This document shows, piece by piece, positions 35,850 through 50,369 of a DNA stretch of 64,000 nt. Position 1 is the first letter of the stretch, and the number at the start of each line of letters is the position of its first letter. Below the pieces are notes generated by a model. The model worked only from the letters and a program-made list of their open reading frames with translations. It was not told where the DNA came from and searched no databases. The position numbers and the translations under genes are program-made. The DNA comes from Hydractinia symbiolongicarpus (lineage: Eukaryota > Cnidaria > Hydrozoa > Anthoathecata > Hydractiniidae), in assembly GCF_029227915.1 (NCBI RefSeq), contig NC_079876.1, forward strand, positions 34,951,828 to 35,015,827, read 5' to 3'.

Positions 35850-38800
35850 ATAATCAAAAGTATACAAAGAAAGTACCCAGGGAGTAAACTCATTTCCCGA
35901 ACGATTTTTTCGATTATTTTTTCACCACTAAAACCCATGAGACTTGTAGTTTTCAAAAATGTTTTCATTTTTGATGAGACGCTGAATAAAAGATGTTTAA
36001 TGGCCGGTAAACGAAAACCCGCGATTTCCCCTAAATCCCGGGCTTGGTCCGTATAGTCGAATGTATATAAAGAAAGTACCAGGGAGTAAACTGATTTCCC
36101 GAACGATTTTTCAACATATTTCTGCACCACTGGAGGGAATAAGACTTGTAGTATTCAAAAATGTTTTCATTTTTGATGTGACGCTGAATAAAAGAAGTTT
36201 AATCGCCCGCAAACCAAAACCCGCGATTTCCCCTAAATCCCGGACGCGGCCCGTATAGTCTAAACAAAGTACCAGGGAGTAAACTCATTTCCCGAACGAT
36301 TTTTTAAATTAGTTTTTCACCACTATAACGCATGAGACTTGTAGTTTTCAAAAATGTTTTCATTTTTGATGAGACGCTGAATAAAGGAAGTTTAATCGCC
36401 GGCAAAAAAAACCCGCGATTTCCCCTAAATCCCGGACACGACCCGTATAGTCAAAAGTATACAAAGAAAGCACCCAGGGAGTAAAATCATTTCCCAAAAA
36501 AATTTTTAAATTATTTTTTCACCACTAAAACGCATGAGACTTGTTATTTTTAAAAATGTTTTCATTTTTGGTGAGACGCTGAATGAAAGAAGTTTAATCG
36601 CCGGCAAACGAAAACCCGCGATTTCCCGTAAATCCCGGACTCAGCCCGTATAGTCAAAAGTATACAAAGAAAGTACCCAGGGAGTAAACTCATTTCCCGA
36701 ACGATTTTTTAAGTTAGTTTTTCACCACTAAATCGCATGAGACTTGTAGTTTTCAAAAATGTTTTCATTTTTGATGAGACGCTGAATGAAAGAAGTTTAA
36801 TCGCCGGCAAACGAAAACCCGCGATTTCCCGTAAATCCCGGACTCGGCCTGTAAAGTCAAAAGTATACAAAAAAAGTACCCAGGGAGTAAACTCATTTCC
36901 CGAACGATTTTTTAAATTAGTTTTTCACCACTAAAACGCATGAGACTTTTAGTTTCCAAAAATGTTTTCATTTTTGATGAGACGCTGAATAAGTGAAGTT
37001 TAATCGCCGGCAAGCGAAAACCCGCGATTTCCCCTAAATCCCGGACACGACCCGTATGGTCAAAAGTATACAAAGAAAGTACACAGGGAGTAAACTGATT
37101 TCCCGAACGATTTTTTAAATTAGTTTTTCACCACTAAAACGCATGAGACTTGTAGTTTTCAAAAATGTTTTCATTTTTGATGAGACGCTGAATAAGTGAA
37201 GTTTAATCGCCGGCAAGCGAAAACCCGCGATTTCCCCTAAATCCCGGACACGACCCGTATGGTCAAAAGTATACAAAGAAAGTACACAGGGAGTAAACTG
37301 ATTTCCCGAACGATTTTTTAAATTAGTTTTTCACCACTAAAACGCTTGAGACTTGTAGTTTTCAAAAATGTTTTCATTTTTGATGAGACGCTGAATAAAA
37401 GAAGTTTAATTGCCGGCAAACGAAAACCCGCGATTTCCCCTAAATCCCGGACACGACCCGTATGGTCAAAAGTATACAAAGAAAGTACGCAGGGAGTAAA
37501 CTCATTTCCCCAACGATTTTTTAAATTAGTTTTTCACAACTAAAACGCATGAGACTTGTAGTTTTCAAAAATGTTTTCATTTTGGATGAGACGCTGAATA
37601 AAAGAAGTTTAATAGCCGGCAAAAAAAACCCCGCGATTTTCCGTAAATCCCGGACTCGGCCCGTGAAGTCAAACGTATACAAAAAAAGTACCCAGGGATT
37701 AAACTCATTTCCCGAACGGTTTTTTAAATTAGTTTTTCACCACTATAACGCATGAGACTTGTAGTTTTCTAAAATGTTTTCATTTTTGATGAGACGCTGA
37801 ATAAAGGAAGTTTAATCGCCGGCAAAAAAAACCCGCGATTTCCTGTAAATCCCGGACTCGGCCCGTGAAGTCAAACGTATACAAAAAAAGTACCCAGGGA
37901 GTAAACTCATTTCCCGAACGGTTTTTTAAATTAGTTTTTCACCACTATAACGCATGAGACTTGTAGTTTTCTAAAATGTTTTCATTTTTGATGAGACGCT
38001 GAATAAAGGAAGTTTAATCGCCGGCAAAAAAAACCCGCGATTTTCCCTAAATCCCGTACACGACCCGTATGGTCAAAAGTATACAAAAAAGTACCCAGGG
38101 AGTAAACTCATTTCCCGAACGGTTTTTTAAATTAGTTTTTCACCACTATAACGCATGAGACTTGTAGTTTTCTAAAATGTTTTCATTTTTGATGAGACGC
38201 TGAATAAAAGAAGTTTAATCGCCGGCAAACGAAAACCCGCGATTTCCCGTATATCTCGGACTCGGCCCGTATAGTCAAAAGTATACAAATAAAGCACCCA
38301 GGGAGTAAACTCATTTCCCAAAAAAAATTTTAAATTATTTTTTCACCACTAAAACGCATGAGACTTGTAGTTTTCAAAAATATTTTCATTTTTGATGAGA
38401 CGCTGAATAAAAGAAGTTTAATCGCCGGCAAACAAAAACCAGCGATTTCCGGTAAATCCTGGACTCGGCCCGTATAGTCAAATGTGTACAGAGAAAGTAC
38501 CCAGGAAGTAAACTCATTTCCCCAAAGTTTTTTTAAATTATTTTTTCAGCACTACAACGCATGAGACTTGTTATTTTCAAAAATGTTTTCATTTTTAGTG
38601 AGAAGCTCAATGAAAGAAGTTTAATCGCCGGCAAACGAAAACCCGCGATTTCCCGTAAATCCCGGACTCGGCCCGTATAGTCAAAAGTATACAAAGAAAG
38701 TACCCAGGGAGTAAACTCATTTCCCGAACGATTTTTTAAATTAGTTTTTCACCACTAAATCGCATGAGACTTGTAATTTTCAAAAATGTTTTCATTTTTG

Positions 38801-38879
38801 ATGAGACGCTGAATAAAAGAAGTTTAATCGCCGGCAAACGAAAACCCGCGATTTCCCCTAAATCCCGGACACGACACGT
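35850..38879 (+). repeat. Higher-order repeat E, copy 1 (15 monomers, 3030 bp)
   Basis: Repeated almost perfectly at 38880-41909. Its first part is itself copy 2 of the 1409-bp duplication, so the 1409-bp event came first. Few differences between the 3030-bp copies were noticed by eye, for example ACGCTTGAG near 37344 against ACGCATGAG, and AAGTGAAG near 37194 against AAGTGTAG. Confidence 0.88.
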
Positions 38880-41800
38880 ATGGTCAAAAGTATACAAAGA
38901 AAGTACCCAGGGAGTAAACTCATTTCCCGAACGATTTTTTCGATTATTTTTTCACCACTAAAACCCATGAGACTTGTAGTTTTCAAAAATGTTTTCATTT
39001 TTGATGAGACGCTGAATAAAAGATGTTTAATGGCCGGTAAACGAAAACCCGCGATTTCCCCTAAATCCCGGGCTTGGTCCGTATAGTCGAATGTATATAA
39101 AGAAAGTACCAGGGAGTAAACTGATTTCCCGAACGATTTTTCAACATATTTCTGCACCACTGGAGGGAATAAGACTTGTAGTATTCAAAAATGTTTTCAT
39201 TTTTGATGTGACGCTGAATAAAAGAAGTTTAATCGCCCGCAAACCAAAACCCGCGATTTCCCCTAAATCCCGGACGCGGCCCGTATAGTCTAAACAAAGT
39301 ACCAGGGAGTAAACTCATTTCCCGAACGATTTTTTAAATTAGTTTTTCACCACTATAACGCATGAGACTTGTAGTTTTCAAAAATGTTTTCATTTTTGAT
39401 GAGACGCTGAATAAAGGAAGTTTAATCGCCGGCAAAAAAAACCCGCGATTTCCCCTAAATCCCGGACACGACCCGTATAGTCAAAAGTATACAAAGAAAG
39501 CACCCAGGGAGTAAACTCATTTCCCAAAAAAATTTTTAAATTATTTTTTCACCACTAAAACGCATGAGACTTGTTATTTTTAAAAATGTTTTCATTTTTG
39601 GTGAGACGCTGAATGAAAGAAGTTTAATCGCCGGCAAACGAAAACCCGCGATTTCCCGTAAATCCCGGACTCAGCCCGTATAGTCAAAAGTATACAAAGG
39701 AAGTACCCAGGGAGTAAACTCATTTCCCGAACGATTTTTTAAGTTAGTTTTTCACCACTAAATCGCATGAGACTTGTAGTTTTCAAAAATGTTTTCATTT
39801 TTGATGAGACGCTGAATGAAAGAAGTTTAATCGCCGGCAAACGAAAACCCGCGATTTCCCGTAAATCCCGGACTCGGCCTGTAAAGTCAAAAGTATACAA
39901 AAAAAGTACCCAGGGAGTAAACTCATTTCCCGAACGATTTTTTAAATTAGTTTTTCACCACTAAAACGCATGAGACTTTTAGTTTCCAAAAATGTTTTCA
40001 TTTTTGATGAGACGCTGAATAAGTGAAGTTTAATCGCCGGCAAGCGAAAACCCGCGATTTCCCCTAAATCCCGGACACGACCCGTATGGTCAAAAGTATA
40101 CAAAGAAAGTACACAGGGAGTAAACTGATTTCCCGAACGATTTTTTAAATTAGTTTTTCACCACTAAAACGCATGAGACTTGTAGTTTTCAAAAATGTTT
40201 TCATTTTTGATGAGACGCTGAATAAGTGTAGTTTAATCGCCGGCAAGCGAAAACCCGCGATTTCCCCTAAATCCCGGACACGACCCGTATGGTCAAAAGT
40301 ATACAAAGAAAGTACACAGGGAGTAAACTGATTTCCCGAACGATTTTTTAAATTAGTTTTTCACCACTAAAACGCATGAGACTTGTAGTTTTCAAAAATG
40401 TTTTCATTTTTGATGAGACGCTGAATAAAAGAAGTTTAATTGCCGGCAAACGAAAACCCGCGATTTCCCCTAAATCCCGGACACGACCCGTATGGTCAAA
40501 AGTATACAAAGAAAGTACGCAGGGAGTAAACTCATTTCCCCAACGATTTTTTAAATTAGTTTTTCACAACTAAAACGCATGAGACTTGTAGTTTTCAAAA
40601 ATGTTTTCATTTTGGATGAGACGCTGAATAAAAGAAGTTTAATAGCCGGCAAAAAAAACCCCGCGATTTTCCGTAAATCCCGGACTCGGCCCGTGAAGTC
40701 AAACGTATACAAAAAAAGTACCCAGGGATTAAACTCATTTCCCGAACGGTTTTTTAAATTAGTTTTTCACCACTATAACGCATGAGACTTGTAGTTTTCT
40801 AAAATGTTTTCATTTTTGATGAGACGCTGAATAAAGGAAGTTTAATCGCCGGCAAAAAAAACCCGCGATTTCCTGTAAATCCCGGACTCGGCCCGTGAAG
40901 TCAAACGTATACAAAAAAAGTACCCAGGGAGTAAACTCATTTCCCGAACGGTTTTTTAAATTAGTTTTTCACCACTATAACGCATGAGACTTGTAGTTTT
41001 CTAAAATGTTTTCATTTTTGATGAGACGCTGAATAAAGGAAGTTTAATCGCCGGCAAAAAAAACCCGCGATTTTCCCTAAATCCCGTACACGACCCGTAT
41101 GGTCAAAAGTATACAAAAAAGTACCCAGGGAGTAAACTCATTTCCCGAACGGTTTTTTAAATTAGTTTTTCACCACTATAACGCATGAGACTTGTAGTTT
41201 TCTAAAATGTTTTCATTTTTGATGAGACGCTGAATAAAAGAAGTTTAATCGCCGGCAAACGAAAACCCGCGATTTCCCGTATATCTCGGACTCGGCCCGT
41301 ATAGTCAAAAGTATACAAATAAAGCACCCAGGGAGTAAACTCATTTCCCAAAAAAAATTTTAAATTATTTTTTCACCACTAAAACGCATGAGACTTGTAG
41401 TTTTCAAAAATATTTTCATTTTTGATGAGACGCTGAATAAAAGAAGTTTAATCGCCGGCAAACAAAAACCAGCGATTTCCGGTAAATCCTGGACTCGGCC
41501 CGTATAGTCAAATGTGTACAGAGAAAGTACCCAGGAAGTAAACTCATTTCCCCAAAGTTTTTTTAAATTATTTTTTCAGCACTACAACGCATGAGACTTG
41601 TTATTTTCAAAAATGTTTTCATTTTTAGTGAGAAGCTCAATGAAAGAAGTTTAATCGCCGGCAAACGAAAACCCGCGATTTCCCGTAAATCCCGGACTCG
41701 GCCCGTATAGTCAAAAGTATACAAAGAAAGTACCCAGGGAGTAAACTCATTTCCCGAACGATTTTTTAAATTAGTTTTTCACCACTAAATCGCATGAGAC

Positions 41801-41909
41801 TTGTAATTTTCAAAAATGTTTTCATTTTTGATGAGACGCTGAATAAAAGAAGTTTAATCGCCGGCAAACGAAAACCCGCGATTTCCCCTAAATCCCGGAC
41901 ACGACACGT
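38880..41909 (+). repeat. Higher-order repeat E, copy 2 (15 monomers, 3030 bp)
   Basis: Tandem copy of 35850-38879 at a constant offset of 3030 bp through at least five landmarks (36061/39091, 36737/39767, 37346/40376, 37549/40579, 38764/41794). Confidence 0.88.
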
Positions 41910-42105
41910 ATGGTCAAAAGTATACAAAGAAAGTACCCAGGGAGTAAACTCATTTCCCGAACGATTTTTTAAATTAGTTTTTCACCACTAAAACGCATGA
42001 GACTTGTAGTTTTCATAAATGTTTTCATTTTGGATGAGACGCTGAATAAAAGAAGTTTAATCGCCGGCAAAAAAACCCCGCGATTTCCCGTAAATCCCGG
42101 ACTCG
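40891..42105 (+). repeat. Six-monomer duplication, copy 1 (1215 bp)
   Basis: Landmarks at 40984, 41794 and about 42003 recur at 42199, 43009 and about 43218, a constant offset of 1215 bp. It overlaps the end of repeat E copy 2 and so followed or accompanied its formation. Confidence 0.8.
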
Positions 42106-43320
42106 GCCCAAATAGTCAAAAGTATACAAAAAAAGTACCCAGGGAGTAAACTCATTTCCCGAACGGTTTTTTAAATTAGTTTTTCACCACTATAACGCAT
42201 GAGACTTGTAGTTTTCTAAAATGTTTTCATTTTTGATGAGACGCTGAATAAAGGAAGTTTAATCGCCGGCAAAAAAAACCCGCGATTTTCCCTAAATCCC
42301 GTACACGACCCGTATGGTCAAAAGTATACAAAAAAGTACCCAGGGAGTAAACTCATTTCCCGAACGGTTTTTTAAATTAGTTTTTCACCACTATAACGCA
42401 TGAGACTTGTAGTTTTCTAAAATGTTTTCATTTTTGATGAGACGCTGAATAAAAGAAGTTTAATCGCCGGCAAACGAAAACCCGCGATTTCCCGTATATC
42501 TCGGACTCGGCCCGTATAGTCAAAAGTATACAAATAAAGCACCCAGGGAGTAAACTCATTTCCCAAAAAAAATTTTAAATTATTTTTTCACCACTAAAAC
42601 GCATGAGACTTGTAGTTTTCAAAAATATTTTCATTTTTGATGAGACGCTGAATAAAAGAAGTTTAATCGCCGGCAAACAAAAACCAGCGATTTCCGGTAA
42701 ATCCTGGACTCGGCCCGTATAGTCAAATGTGTACAGAGAAAGTACCCAGGAAGTAAACTCATTTCCCCAAAGTTTTTTTAAATTATTTTTTCAGCACTAC
42801 AACGCATGAGACTTGTTATTTTCAAAAATGTTTTCATTTTTAGTGAGAAGCTCAATGAAAGAAGTTTAATCGCCGGCAAACGAAAACCCGCGATTTCCCG
42901 TAAATCCCGGACTCGGCCCGTATAGTCAAAAGTATACAAAGAAAGTACCCAGGGAGTAAACTCATTTCCCGAACGATTTTTTAAATTAGTTTTTCACCAC
43001 TAAATCGCATGAGACTTGTAATTTTCAAAAATGTTTTCATTTTTGATGAGACGCTGAATAAAAGAAGTTTAATCGCCGGCAAACGAAAACCCGCGATTTC
43101 CCCTAAATCCCGGACACGACACGTATGGTCAAAAGTATACAAAGAAAGTACCCAGGGAGTAAACTCATTTCCCGAACGATTTTTTAAATTAGTTTTTCAC
43201 CACTAAAACGCATGAGACTTGTAGTTTTCATAAATGTTTTCATTTTGGATGAGACGCTGAATAAAAGAAGTTTAATCGCCGGCAAAAAAACCCCGCGATT
43301 TCCCGTAAATCCCGGACTCG
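42106..43320 (+). repeat. Six-monomer duplication, copy 2 (1215 bp)
   Basis: Tandem copy of 40891-42105. Shared variants include ATATCTCGGACTCGG, TTTCCGGTAAATCCTGG, AATGTGTACAGAG and TTTTCATAAATG. Confidence 0.8.
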
Positions 43321-46300
43321 GCCCGTGAAGTCAAAAGTATACAAAAAAAGTACCGAGGGAGTAAACTCATTTCCCAAACGGTTTTTTAAATTAGTTTTTC
43401 ACTACTAAAACGCATGAGACTTGTAGTTTTCAAAAATGTTTTCAATTTTGATGAGACGCGGAATAAAAGAAGTTTAATCGCCGACAAAAAAAAACCCGCG
43501 AAATCTTTTAAATCCCGGACGCGACCCGTGTGGTCAAAAGTATACAAAGAAAGTACCCAGGGGGTAAACTCATTTCCCGAACGGTTTTTTAAATTAGTTT
43601 TTCACCACTAAAACGCATGAGACTTGTAGTTTTCATAAATGTTTTCATTTTGGATGAGACGCTGAATAAAAGAAGTTTAATCGCCGGCAAAAAAAACCCG
43701 CGATTTCCCGTAAATCCCGGACTCGGCCCGTATAGTCAAAAGTATACAAAGAAAGTACCCAGGGAGTAAATTCATTTCCCGAACGATTCTTTAAATTAGT
43801 TTTTCACCACTAAATCGCATGAGACTTGTAATTTTCAAAAATGTTTTCATTTTTGATGAGACGCTGAATAAAAGAAGTTTAATCGCCGGCAAACGAAAAC
43901 CCGCGATTTCCCCTAAATCTCGGACACGACCCGTATGGTCAAAAGTATACAAAGAAAGTACGCAGGGAGTAAACTCATTTCCCGAACGATTTTTTAAATT
44001 AGTTTTTCACTACTAAAACGCATGAGACTTGTAGTTTTCAAAAATGTTTTCATTTTTGATGAGACGCGGAATAAAAGAAGTTTAATCGCCGACAAACAAA
44101 AACCCGCGAAATCTTCTAAATCCCGGACGCGACCCGTATGGTCAAAAGTATACAAAGAAAGTACCCAGGGGGTAAACTCATTTCCCGAACGGTTTTTTAA
44201 ATTAGTTTTTCACCACTAAAACGCATGAGACTTGTAGTTTTCATAAATGTTTTCATTTTGGATGAGACGCTGAATAAAAGAAGTTTAATCGCCGGCAAAA
44301 AAACCCCGCGATTTCCCGTAAATCCCGGACTCGGCCCGTGAAGTCAAAAGTATACAAAAAAGTACCGAGGGAGTAAACTCATTTCCCAAACGGTTTTTTA
44401 AATTAGTTTTTCACCACTAAAACGCATGAGACTTGTAGTTTTCAAAAATGTTTTCATTTTGGATGAGACGCTGAATAAAAGAAGTTTAATCGCCGGCAAA
44501 AAAAACCCGCGATTTCCCGTAAATCCCGGACTCGGCCCGTGAAGTCAAAAGTATACAAAAAAAAGTACCCAGGGAGTAAACTCATTTTCCGAAGAATTTT
44601 TTAAATTATTTTCTCAGCACTAAAACGCATGAGACTTGTAGTTTTCATAAATGTTTTCATTTTGGAGGAGACGCTGAATAAAAGAAGTTTAATCACCGGC
44701 AAAAAAAACCCCGCAATTTCCCGTAAATCCCGGACTCGGCCCGTGAAGTCAAAAGTATACAAAAAAAGTACCCAGGGAGTAAACTCATTTCCCGAACGGT
44801 TTTTTAAATTAGTTTTTCACCACTAAAACGCATGAGACTTGTAGTTTTCAAAAATGTTTTCATTTTGGATGAGACGCTGAATAAAAGAAGTTTAATCGCC
44901 GGCAAAAAAAACCCGCGATTTCCCGTAAATCCCGGACTCGGCCCGTGAAGTCAAAAGTATACAAAAAAAAGTACCCAGGGAGTAAACTCATTTCCCGAAC
45001 GATTTTTTAAATTAGTTTTTCACCACTAAATCGCATGAGACTTGTAATTTTCAAAAATGTTTTCATTTTTGATGAGACGCTGAGTAAAAGAAGTTTAATC
45101 GCCGGCAAACGAAAACCCGCGATTTTCCCTAAATCCCGGACACGACCCGTATGGTCAAAAGTATACAAAGAAAGTACGCAGGGAGTAAACTCATTTCCCG
45201 AACGATTTTTTAAATTAGTTTTTCAGCACTAAAACGCATGAGACTTGTAGTTTTCATAAATGTTTTCATTTTGGATGAGACGCTGAATAAAAGAAGTTTA
45301 ATCGCCGGCAAAAAAAACCCGCGATTTCCCGTAAATCCCGGACTCGGCCCGTGAAGTCAAAAGTTTACAAAAAAAGTACCCAGGGAGTAAACTCATTTCC
45401 CGAACGGTTTTTTAAATTAGTTTTTCACCACTAAAACGCATGAGACTTGTAGTTTTCAAAAATGTTTTCATTTTGGATGAGACGCTGAATAAAAGAAGTT
45501 TAATCGCCGGCAAAAAAAACCCGCGATTTCCTGTAAACTCCGGACTCGGCCCGTGAAGTCAAAAGTATACAAAAAAAAGTACCCAGGGAGTAAACTCATT
45601 TCCCGAACGATTTTTTAAATTATTTTCTCAGCACTAAAACTCATGAGACTTGTAGTTTTCAAAAATGTTTTCATTTTTGATGAGACGCTGAATAAAAGAA
45701 GTTTAATCGCCGGCAAACGAAAACGCACGATTTCCCGTAAATCCCAGACTGGGCCCGCATAATCAAAAGTAAACAAAGAAAGTACCCAGGGAGTAAACTC
45801 ATTTCCTGACGATTTTTTCGATTACTTTTTCACCACTAAAACCCATGAGACTTGTATTTTCAAAAATGTTTTTATTTTTGATGAGACGCTGAATAAAAGA
45901 TGTTTAATGGACTGCAAACGAAAACCCGCGATTTCCCGTAAATCCCGGGCTTGGCCCGTATAGTCGAATGTATATGAAGAAAGTACCAGGGAGTAAACTG
46001 ATTTCCCGAACGATTTTTCAACATATTTCTGCACCACTGGAAGGAATAAGACTTGTAGTATTCAAAAATGTTTTCATTTTTGATGTGACGCTGAATAAAA
46101 GAAGTTTAATCGCCGGCAAACCAAAACCCGCGATTTCCCCTAAATCCCGGACCCGGCCCGTATAGTCCAAAGAAAGTACCCAGGGAGTAAACTCATTTCC
46201 CGAACGATTTTTTAAATTAATTTTTCAGCACTAAAATGCATGAGACTTGTAGTTTTCAAAAATGTTTTCATTTTTGATGAGACGCTGAATAAAAGAAGTT

Positions 46301-48460
46301 TAAACGCCGGCAAACGAAAACCCGCGATTTACCGTAAATCCCGGACTCGGCCCGTATAGTCAAAAGTTTACAAAGAAAGTACCCATGGAGTAAACTCATT
46401 TCCCTCACGATTTTTTAAAATATTTTTTTACCACTAAAACCCATGAGACTTGCAGTTTTCAAAAATGTTTTCATTTTTGATGAGACGCTGAATAAAAGAA
46501 GTTTAATCTCCGGCAAACGAAAACCCGCGATTTCCCCTAAATCCCGGACACGACACGTATGGTCAAAAGTATACAAAGAAAGTACCCAGGGAGTAAACCC
46601 ATTTCCCGAACGATTTTTTAAATTAGTTTTTCACCACTAAAACGCATGAGACTTGTAGTTTTCAAAAATGTTTTCATTTTGGATGAGACGCTGAATAAAA
46701 GAAGTTTAATCGCCGGCAAAAAAAACCCGCGATTTCCCGTAAATCCCAGACTGGGCCCGCATAATCAAAAGTATACAAAGAAAGTACCCAGTGAGTAAAC
46801 TCATTTCCTGACGATTTTTTCGATTACTTTTTCACCACTAAAACCCATGAGACTTGTAGTTTTGAAAAATGTTTTTATTTTTGATCAGACGCTGAATAAA
46901 AGATGTTTAATGGCCGGCAAACGAAAACCCGCGATTCCCCGTAAATCCTGGGCTTAGCCCGTATAGTCGAATGTATATGAAGAAAGTACCAGGGAGTAAA
47001 CTGATTTCCCGAACGATTTTTCAACATATTTCTGCACCACTGGAAGGAATAAGACTTGTAGTATTCAAAAATGTTTTCATTTTTGATGTGACGCTGAATA
47101 AAAGAAGTTTAATCACCGGCAAACCAAAACCCGCGATTTCCCCTAAATCCCGCACACGACCCGTATAGACGAATATATATAAAGAAAGTAGCAGGGAGTA
47201 AACTGATTTCCCGAACGACTTTTCAACTTATTTCTGCACCACTAGAACGAATAAGACTTGTAGTATTCAAATTTTTAGTAATCATTTTTGATGTGACGCT
47301 CAATAAAAGAAGTTTAATCGCCGGCAAACCAAAACCCGCAATTTCCCCTAAATCCCGGACTCGGCCCGTATAGTCCAAAGAAAGTACCCAGGGAGTAAAC
47401 TCATTTCCCGAACGACTTTTTAAATTATTTTTTCAGCACTAAAACGCATGAGACTTGTAGTTTTCACAAATGTTTTTATTTTTGATGAGACGCTGAATAA
47501 AAGAAGTTTAATCGCCGGCGAACGAAAACCCGCGATTTCCGGTAAATCCCGCACTCGGCCCGTATAGTCAAAAGTATACAAAGAAAGTACCCAGGAAGTA
47601 AACTCACTTCCCCAAAGATTTTTTAAATTATTTTTTCAGCACTACAACGCATGAGACTTGTAGTTTTCAAAAATGTTTTCATTTTTGGTGAGAAGCTGAA
47701 TGAAAGAAGTTTATACGCCGGCAAACGAAACCCGCGATTTCCCGTAAATCCTGGACTCGGCCCATATAGTCAAAAGTATACAAAGAATGTACCCAGGAAG
47801 TAAACTCATTTCCCCAAAGATTTTTCAAATTATTTTTTCAGCACTAAAACGAATGAGACTTGTAGTTTTCAAAAATGTTTTCATTTTTGGTGAGACCGTG
47901 AATAAAAGAAGTTTAATCGCCGGCAAACGAAAACCCACGATTTCCCCTAAAACCCGGACTCGGCCCGTATTGTCAAAATAATTCAAAGAAAGCACCCAGG
48001 GAGTTAACTCTATTCCCGAAAAATTTTTTGAATAATTTTATCACCACTAAAACGCATGAGACTTGTAGTTTTCAAAAATGTTTTCATTTTTGATGAGACC
48101 CTGAATAAAACAAGTTTAACCGCCGGCGAACGAAAACCCGCGATTTCCGGTAAATCCCGCACTCGGCCCGTATAGTCAAAAGTATACAAAGAAAGTACCC
48201 AGGAAGTAAACTCATTTCCCCAAAGATTTTTTAAAGTATTTTTTCAGCACTACAACGCATGAGACTTGTAGTTTTCAAAAATGTTTTCATTTTTGGTGAG
48301 AAGCTGAATGAAAGAAGTTTAATCGCCGGCAAACGAAACCCGCGATTTCCCGTAAATCCCGGACTCGGCCCGTATAGTCAAAAGTATACAAAGAATGTAC
48401 CCAGGAAGTAAACTCATTTCCCCAAAGATTTTTCAAATTATTTTTTCAGCACTAAAACGC

Positions 48461-48555
48461 ATGAGACTTGTAGTTTTCAAAAATGTTTTCATTTTTGGTG
48501 AGAATGAGACCGTGAAGCAAAGATTTTTCAAATTATTTTTTCAGCACTAAAACGA
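48461..48555 (+). repeat. Truncated 95-bp satellite 1 monomer with scrambled junction
   Basis: Monomer starts (ATGAGACTTG) lie at 48461 and 48556, only 95 bp apart against about 203. The middle reads GGTGAGAATGAGACCGTGA and then AGCAAAGATTTTTC, joining the GGTGAGA region directly to the CCAAAGATTTTTCAAATT region near the monomer end, with a short extra ATGAGACCGTGA between. Confidence 0.85.
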
Positions 48556-50369
48556 ATGAGACTTGTAGTTTTTAAAAATGTTTTCATTTTTGGTGAGACC
48601 GTGAATAAAAGAAGTTTAATCGCCGGCAAACGAAAACCCACGATTTCCCCTAAAACTTGGACTCGGCCCGTATTGTCAAAATAATTCAAAGAAAGCACCC
48701 AGGGAGTAAACTCTATTCCCGAAAAATTTTTTGAATAATTTTATCACCACTAAAACGCATGAGACTTGTAGTTTTCAAAAATGTTTTCATTTTTGATGAG
48801 ACCCTGAATAAAACAAGTTTAACCGCCGGCGAACGAAAACCCGCGATTTCCGGTAAATCCCGCACTCGGCCCGTATAGTCAAAAGTATACAAAGAAAGTA
48901 CCCAGGAAGTAAACTCATTTCCCCAAAGATTTTTTAAATTATTTTTTCAGCACTACAACGCATGAGACTTGTAGTTTTCAAAAATGTTTTCATTTTTGGT
49001 GAGAAGCTGAATGAAAGAAGTTTAATCGCCGGCAAACGAAACCCGCGATTTCCCATAAATCCCGGACTCGGCCCGTATAGTCAAAAGTATACAAAGAATG
49101 TACCCAGGAAGTAAACTCATTTCCCCAAAGATTTTTCAAATTATTTTTTCAGCACTAAAACGCATGAGACTTGTAGTTTTCAAAAATGTTTTCATTTTTG
49201 GTGAGACCGTGAATAAAAGAAGTTTAATCGCCGGCAAACGAAAACCCACGATTTCCCCTAAATCCCGGACTCGGCCCGTATTGTCAAAATAATTCAAAGA
49301 AAGTACCCACGGAGTAAACTCATTTCCCGAACGGTTTTTTAAATTAGTTTTTCACCACTAAAACGCATGAGACTTGTAGTTTTCAAAAATGTTTTCATTT
49401 TGGATGAGGCGCTGAATAAAAGAAGTTTAATCGCCGGCAAAAAAACCCCGCGATTTCCCGTAAATCCCGGACTCGGCCCGTGAAGTCAAAAGTGTACAAA
49501 AAAAGTACCCAGGGAGTAAACTCATTTCCCGAACGATTTTTTAAATTATTTTTTACTACTAAAACGCATGAGACTTGTAGTATTCAAAAATATTTTCATT
49601 TTTGATGTGACGCTGAATAAAAGAAGTTTAATCGCCGGTAAACCAAAACCCGCGATTTCCCCTAAATCCCGGACTCGGCGCGTATAGTCAAAAGTATACA
49701 AAGAAAGTACCCAGGGAGTAAACTCATTTCCCGAACGATTTTTTAAATTATTTTTTCAGCACTACAACGCATGAGACTTGTAGTTTTCAAAAATGTTTTC
49801 ATTTTTGATGAGACGCTGAATAAAAGAAGTTTAATCGCCGGTAAACGAAAACCCGCGATTTCCCCTAAATCCCGGACACGACCCGTATAGTCGAATGTAT
49901 ATAAAGAAAGTAGCAGGGAGTAAACTGATTTCCCGAACGATTTTTCAACTTATTTCTGCACCACTAGAACGAATAAGACTTGTAGTATTCAAAAATGTTT
50001 TCATTTTTGATGTGACGCTGAATAAAAGATGTTTAATCGCCGGCAAACCAAAACCCGCGATTTCCCCTAAATCCCGGACTCGGCCCGTAAAGTCCAAAGA
50101 AAGTACCCTGGGAGTAAACTCATTTCCCGAACGATTTTTTAAATTATTTTTTCAGCACTACAACGCATGAGACTTGTAGTTTTCAAAAATGTTTTCTTTC
50201 TTGGTGAGAAGCTGGATGAAAGAAGTTAAATCGCCGGCAAACGAAAACCCGCGATTTCCCTTTAATCCCAGACTCGGCCCGTATAGTCAAAAGTATACAA
50301 AGAAAGTACCGAGGGAGTAAACTCATTTCCCGAACGATTTTTTAAATAATTTTTTCACCACTAAAACGC

